DNA from: Nocardia beijingensis NBRC 16342
GTDB lineage: Bacteria; Actinomycetota; Actinomycetes; Mycobacteriales; Mycobacteriaceae
Length of the DNA stretch: 64,000 bases
NCBI RefSeq assembly: GCF_001612785.1
Contig: NZ_BDBC01000011.1
Span: 44,014-108,013, forward strand
Reading direction: 5' to 3'
The notes beneath the pieces were generated by a model, which had not been told where the DNA came from, did no database searches, and worked only from the letters and a program-made list of their open reading frames with translations. Within the stretch, counting starts at the first letter, position 1. The number at the start of each line of letters is the position of its first letter. The position numbers and the translations under genes were made by a program. This document shows, piece by piece, positions 61,166 to 64,000 of the stretch.

Positions 61166-62599
61166 TCAGCGGGCGCGGCGGCGGCGCGGCCGTGGCGCGA
61201 GTTTCAGGCCGAACAGCAGATCGGTATTGCGGACCGGCGTCGGTTGTTCGGACTTCCTGAGCAGTCCCGCTTCGCGGATCCAGCTGTGGTGCCAGTGGTA
61301 CAGATCCGGCAGGGTCACCTCGCACGCCGCGGCGAGCCTGCGGAGGCGGAAACCCGCCCCGCCGATGGCGCCGGCGAACAGCTTCGTATTGGGTGTGGGG
61401 CGTGATTCCTGGTGCTCGCGAGCTTCGTAGAGCAGAGTCCGCGCCGACGGGGGTATCACCCAGACATACAGGTCGGGAGCGTGGGTGTAACCGATGGGGC
61501 CGTTGAAGATCAGCGCGTCGGTGGTGAGCGCGACACACGGGATCGCGTTGAGTTCCATCGCGGTGGCGCCGGTGAACAGTGCCGTGACGATCGCCGCTCC
61601 GTCCACCGGATCCGCCGTCCTGGCCCGGACCCGGGCGACGAGGTCGTCGTCGACCGGGACCGTGGTCAGTCCTGGACCGACCGAGTAGGCCAGGTCGGGC
61701 GGCAGATCGAGGCGCAGCCCGTGCAGCAGGAACGCCGCTTGGGCACCGCGCAGGCGCGTGATGGTGTGCCCCCGGCTCGGACTGTCGGCGACGAGGCTGC
61801 CCAGGAACCGGTACAGGCTCAGGATGTCGTTCCACTCGTCGACCAAACCGGCGCCCTGCTGGAAACGGTCCGGCACGCTGAGGCGAGGTTGCAGTACCGA
61901 GAGCATGTATTCGGCCAAGCCCGCCCCGCGCGGCCCAAGCCAGCCGCCGACGCCGTTCTGGTTCAAGTCGTGCCTGCACGGTCGTCCGGTGTGCTCGGCC
62001 AGCCACCGGCAGGCGGTCTGGATGCCGTCGGTGTAGACGGCATCGATGCGCGCGAATTCCTCCGGCGGCAGGCTCCGGTAGGCATCGGCGCGGAAAGTGG
62101 TGACGTCCCCGTCGGAGATCTGCGGCAGCAACCCGCCTCCGGCCGCTTCGGGGAGCGTGATGATGCGCGATGGCCGGTGATTGGTCTGCCCGTATCCCAC
62201 GTGCCTGGTCGGTGGCTCCGGGCCGACGATGCGGGTGGTCGGCGGGTCAGGGACGGCTACGCGTGTGGTCGGGGGTTCGGGAGCCCCGACACGTGTGGTC
62301 GGGGCGTCGGAAACGTCCACACGCGTGGTCGGCGGGTCGGGAGCATCGACGCCCGCGGTCGGCGGCCCGGGAACGTCCACGCTCGCGGGTGGCTGTTCGG
62401 GAACGTCGATGCGCCTGGTGGGCGCGGACGCGCTGCGGCGGTCCTGCAACCACTGCCACAGGTCCTCTTCCGGCACGCCCAGCCGCTGCGAACTCGATCG
62501 CACCTGCTCGGCGGAGAGTTCATCGTGTTCGTCGAGCTGAGCCAATCTTTCCAGCTCGGACGGACGCAGCGTGGGCACGCTCGCGTCGGCCACAGCCAC
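61166..62599 (-). CDS. Unknown protein with an N-terminal Pro/Thr decapeptide repeat region
   Basis: This 477-residue protein is not recognised. Residues 1-55 look like a small helical, possibly DNA- or protein-binding, region (LRPSELERLAQLDEHDELSAEQV, GVPEEDLWQWLQDRR). Residues 60-134 are about seven 10-residue repeats of the form PPTTRVxxPD. The rest (about 145-477) is a globular domain with QTACRWLAEHTGRPCRHDLN, VPDRFQQGAGLVDEWNDIL, MELNAIPCVALTTDAL and a basic C-terminus PRPRRRRAR. GGGAGG lies 7 bases before the GTG at 62599. A role cannot be assigned. Confidence 0.7.
   Translation of the reverse strand: MAVADASVPTLRPSELERLAQLDEHDELSAEQVRSSSQRLGVPEEDLWQWLQDRRSASAPTRRIDVPEQPPASVDVPGPPTAGVDAPDPPTTRVDVSDAPTTRVGAPEPPTTRVAVPDPPTTRIVGPEPPTRHVGYGQTNHRPSRIITLPEAAGGGLLPQISDGDVTTFRADAYRSLPPEEFARIDAVYTDGIQTACRWLAEHTGRPCRHDLNQNGVGGWLGPRGAGLAEYMLSVLQPRLSVPDRFQQGAGLVDEWNDILSLYRFLGSLVADSPSRGHTITRLRGAQAAFLLHGLRLDLPPDLAYSVGPGLTTVPVDDDLVARVRARTADPVDGAAIVTALFTGATAMELNAIPCVALTTDALIFNGPIGYTHAPDLYVWVIPPSARTLLYEAREHQESRPTPNTKLFAGAIGGAGFRLRRLAAACEVTLPDLYHWHHSWIREAGLLRKSEQPTPVRNTDLLFGLKLAPRPRRRRAR
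62198..62422 (-). repeat. 30-bp coding minisatellite
   Basis: About 7.5 copies of a 30-bp unit encode the 10-residue repeats of the preceding protein. Units share GTGGTCGG near the start of each repeat (plus-strand reading). The register is exactly 30 bases, so copy-number change keeps the frame and can lengthen or shorten the linker. Confidence 0.8.
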
Positions 62600-63242
62600 A
62601 ACCTCCCGGATTTACCGAACCCGTAACGCGTCACTGCGGGTTCGAGACGTCAGTTGCAGAGCATTCGATCACGTACCCACCGGTAAGGCTGGGAATTCAC
62701 CCGAGTTTCGGATGTTGTCTACGTCACCGACAACTGCACACTCTATCGAAATCGCCGTCTGCTGAATGCATTTTGCCTAGTCATGCTGTCTGTCGGCAGC
62801 CGCGACGGAAACAAATGAGCGATGCCGGCATCCGAAAAACCCACGCCGCGTTGTCTACTGCGCTGGACACTCGCGCCGAGCTGCCGCGATCGGCAGCGAC
62901 GGCCCGCCTCGGCGGCAGCGTAGACGTACCGCCGGGCAACAATCGAGCCGCAGGGTGCCGACGCGGGAGAGACGAACAAACCGGACAAACGTGATCGTCG
63001 TCGGTGAGTTATGCGCTGCGTGGGCGCCCTCTTCCACCACCGTGAACGCAATTGCGCCGAGCGCTGATCAGTGCGCCGGCCGATAGCCGGAATGCGGCCG
63101 GGACCTCCGCCGTGACCAGATCGAGAGCGAATTCTCAGCGTTCACACAACCGTCTCTCGCCAAGCCCAAATACTGCTGCGGTGTCATTAGAGGGTGCTGG
63201 TCGGCAGCACTTCTTCAAGCCCAGCCCCGAGGAGACCAGTTC
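62600..63242. other. Intergenic region of about 640 bases
   Basis: No convincing gene is seen. It is divergent between the repeat-bearing protein and the PP2C gene. An inverted repeat, CGAACCCG at 62616-62623 and CGGGTTCG at 62637-62644, lies 17 bases upstream of the minus-strand gene and could form a leader hairpin. The stretch 62700-62800 is less GC-rich than its surroundings and probably holds a promoter. Confidence 0.45.
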
Positions 63243-64000
63243 GTGTTTACCGGCACCACCGCGAGCATGCCGCGGATCCACACGTCGTGGCTGGGCGGGG
63301 CGACGGGCGCTTCGGCCAGCCGGCGGGCGTCCCGGTCGATCAACGCCGACGCGGTAGCGATCGAGACCGACGCCACGACCGGAACGACGGCGTACGTCGT
63401 CGCCGACGGCGTCGGAGATCATCTGCTCGGCGCCCGCGCGGCGCGTACGGTCGCCGCCGCAGCGGCTCGCGCCGCCGCACGCGAGGGGGCACGGGCGGGA
63501 ATTCTCGCGGCTCAGGAGGAACTGCTGCGCGAAGTCCCCGAACCTTCGGCCGACAGCGTGCTCGTGGTCGCGGTGCTTCCGGCCGCCGGTCAGCCCGACG
63601 GCCCCTGCGAGGTGGCGTGGGTCGGCGACTGTCGGGCGTATCGCTGGAACGGGCGGGTGCTGCACCAGATCACCACCGACCACACCGTCGCGGAGTTGTA
63701 CCGCACCCGCGGGCTCGTTCCCACCCCGCGCATGAGTCATCTGGTCACGACCTCCGCGCGCACCGTCCAGCCGGACGCGATCGGGTACGCCGCCACCGGG
63801 TCCAGCACGGGCAGATTGCTGCTGAGCACCGACGGTGTCCACAAACCACTCGGCATCGCCGAGGTCAAGGCCATCCTCGCCGACGGCGACGCCGCTCCCA
63901 CGATCGCGAGCACCTTGGTGGACGCCGCCCTCCTGGCCGGTGGAAAGGACAACGCCACCGCACTGGTCGTCGACCTGCCCGCTCGGATCTGCGGCGACTG
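63243..64000 (+). CDS. PP2C-family protein phosphatase (3' end beyond window)
   Basis: At least 252 residues are present and the frame is open at the window edge. PP2C motifs are visible: VVADGVGDHLLGARAA, AWVGDCRAYRWNGR, LLLSTDGV and GKDNATALVV. These supply the metal-binding Asp residues of the family. The GTG at 63243 follows GAGGAG. The protein probably dephosphorylates Ser/Thr phosphoproteins. The phosphatase domain is almost complete; any C-terminal region is unknown. Confidence 0.87.
   Translation, partial: MFTGTTASMPRIHTSWLGGATGASASRRASRSINADAVAIETDATTGTTAYVVADGVGDHLLGARAARTVAAAAARAAAREGARAGILAAQEELLREVPEPSADSVLVVAVLPAAGQPDGPCEVAWVGDCRAYRWNGRVLHQITTDHTVAELYRTRGLVPTPRMSHLVTTSARTVQPDAIGYAATGSSTGRLLLSTDGVHKPLGIAEVKAILADGDAAPTIASTLVDAALLAGGKDNATALVVDLPARICGD

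Noticed and set aside
62198..62422. Possible CRISPR array
   Set aside because: The 30-bp units are contiguous, have no spacers and encode in-frame decapeptides.
62616..62644. tRNA-like CGGGTTCG arm
   Set aside because: The flanking bases cannot form a T stem, and no acceptor or anticodon arm is present.
62816..62994. Small plus-strand frame starting MSDAGIRKTHAAL
   Set aside because: It lacks a ribosome site and has composition like random high-GC sequence.

Overview
The window is high-GC DNA with the codon bias, tight operon packing and enzyme families of a mycolic-acid actinomycete. Nocardia is the most likely genus, with Rhodococcus or Mycobacterium relatives as alternatives; this is inferred from gene content, not from a marker gene. 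No rRNA, tRNA, CRISPR array or intact insertion sequence was seen.

Positions 1-4140 hold unrelated genes: the 5' part of a UPF0182 membrane protein, an export-type membrane protein divergent from its likely TetR repressor (two tandem palindromic operators lie between them), and a DUF1059 protein.

Positions about 4.2-33.9 kb form a large steroid-catabolic island. One minus-strand operon encodes HsaB, KshA, a small Cys-rich protein, KshB and HsaC, and is divergent from an IclR regulator. A second encodes a KstD-like flavoprotein, HsaA and HsaD. A third encodes KstD and three short-chain dehydrogenases. Together these cover 1,2-dehydrogenation, 9-alpha-hydroxylation, 3-HSA hydroxylation, meta cleavage and C-C hydrolysis of the A/B rings. 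Embedded are a PadR regulator, a bifunctional ribBA (possibly supplying flavin), a LuxR-type ATPase regulator, an epimerase/PEP-utilising fusion protein, a PPDK-like protein, two PtpB-type phosphatases, a FadD3-like CoA ligase, a luciferase-like monooxygenase, another SDR and an HSL-type esterase. A conserved motif of about 19 bp recurs at four promoters in this island.

Positions 34.4-45.3 kb hold a Baeyer-Villiger-type monooxygenase, a gene-poor stretch, and a TetR-flanked oxidative operon: PF10118 protein, ferredoxin reductase, aldehyde dehydrogenase, second Baeyer-Villiger monooxygenase, SDR and acyl-CoA ligase, with mostly overlapping genes.

Positions 45.3-52.7 kb carry a GNAT acetyltransferase, a small unknown gene, a phytoene-dehydrogenase-like flavoprotein, a DUF3556 membrane protein, an acyl-CoA ligase and a divergent PucR-type regulator.

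Positions 52.8-54.9 kb hold the most interesting system: three overlapping genes for a TIGR04222-type membrane protein with a Gly/Cys-rich tail, a DUF692/MNIO iron oxidase and a small partner protein. It looks like a peptide-modification (RiPP-like) module whose substrate is the tail of a membrane protein.

The rest (55-64 kb) is a phosphoesterase, an MscS channel followed by an in-frame extension behind a TGA, a lipase-maturation-factor protein, an acyl-CoA carboxylase beta subunit, an MmcQ/YjbR protein, a repeat-bearing unknown protein and the start of a PP2C phosphatase.
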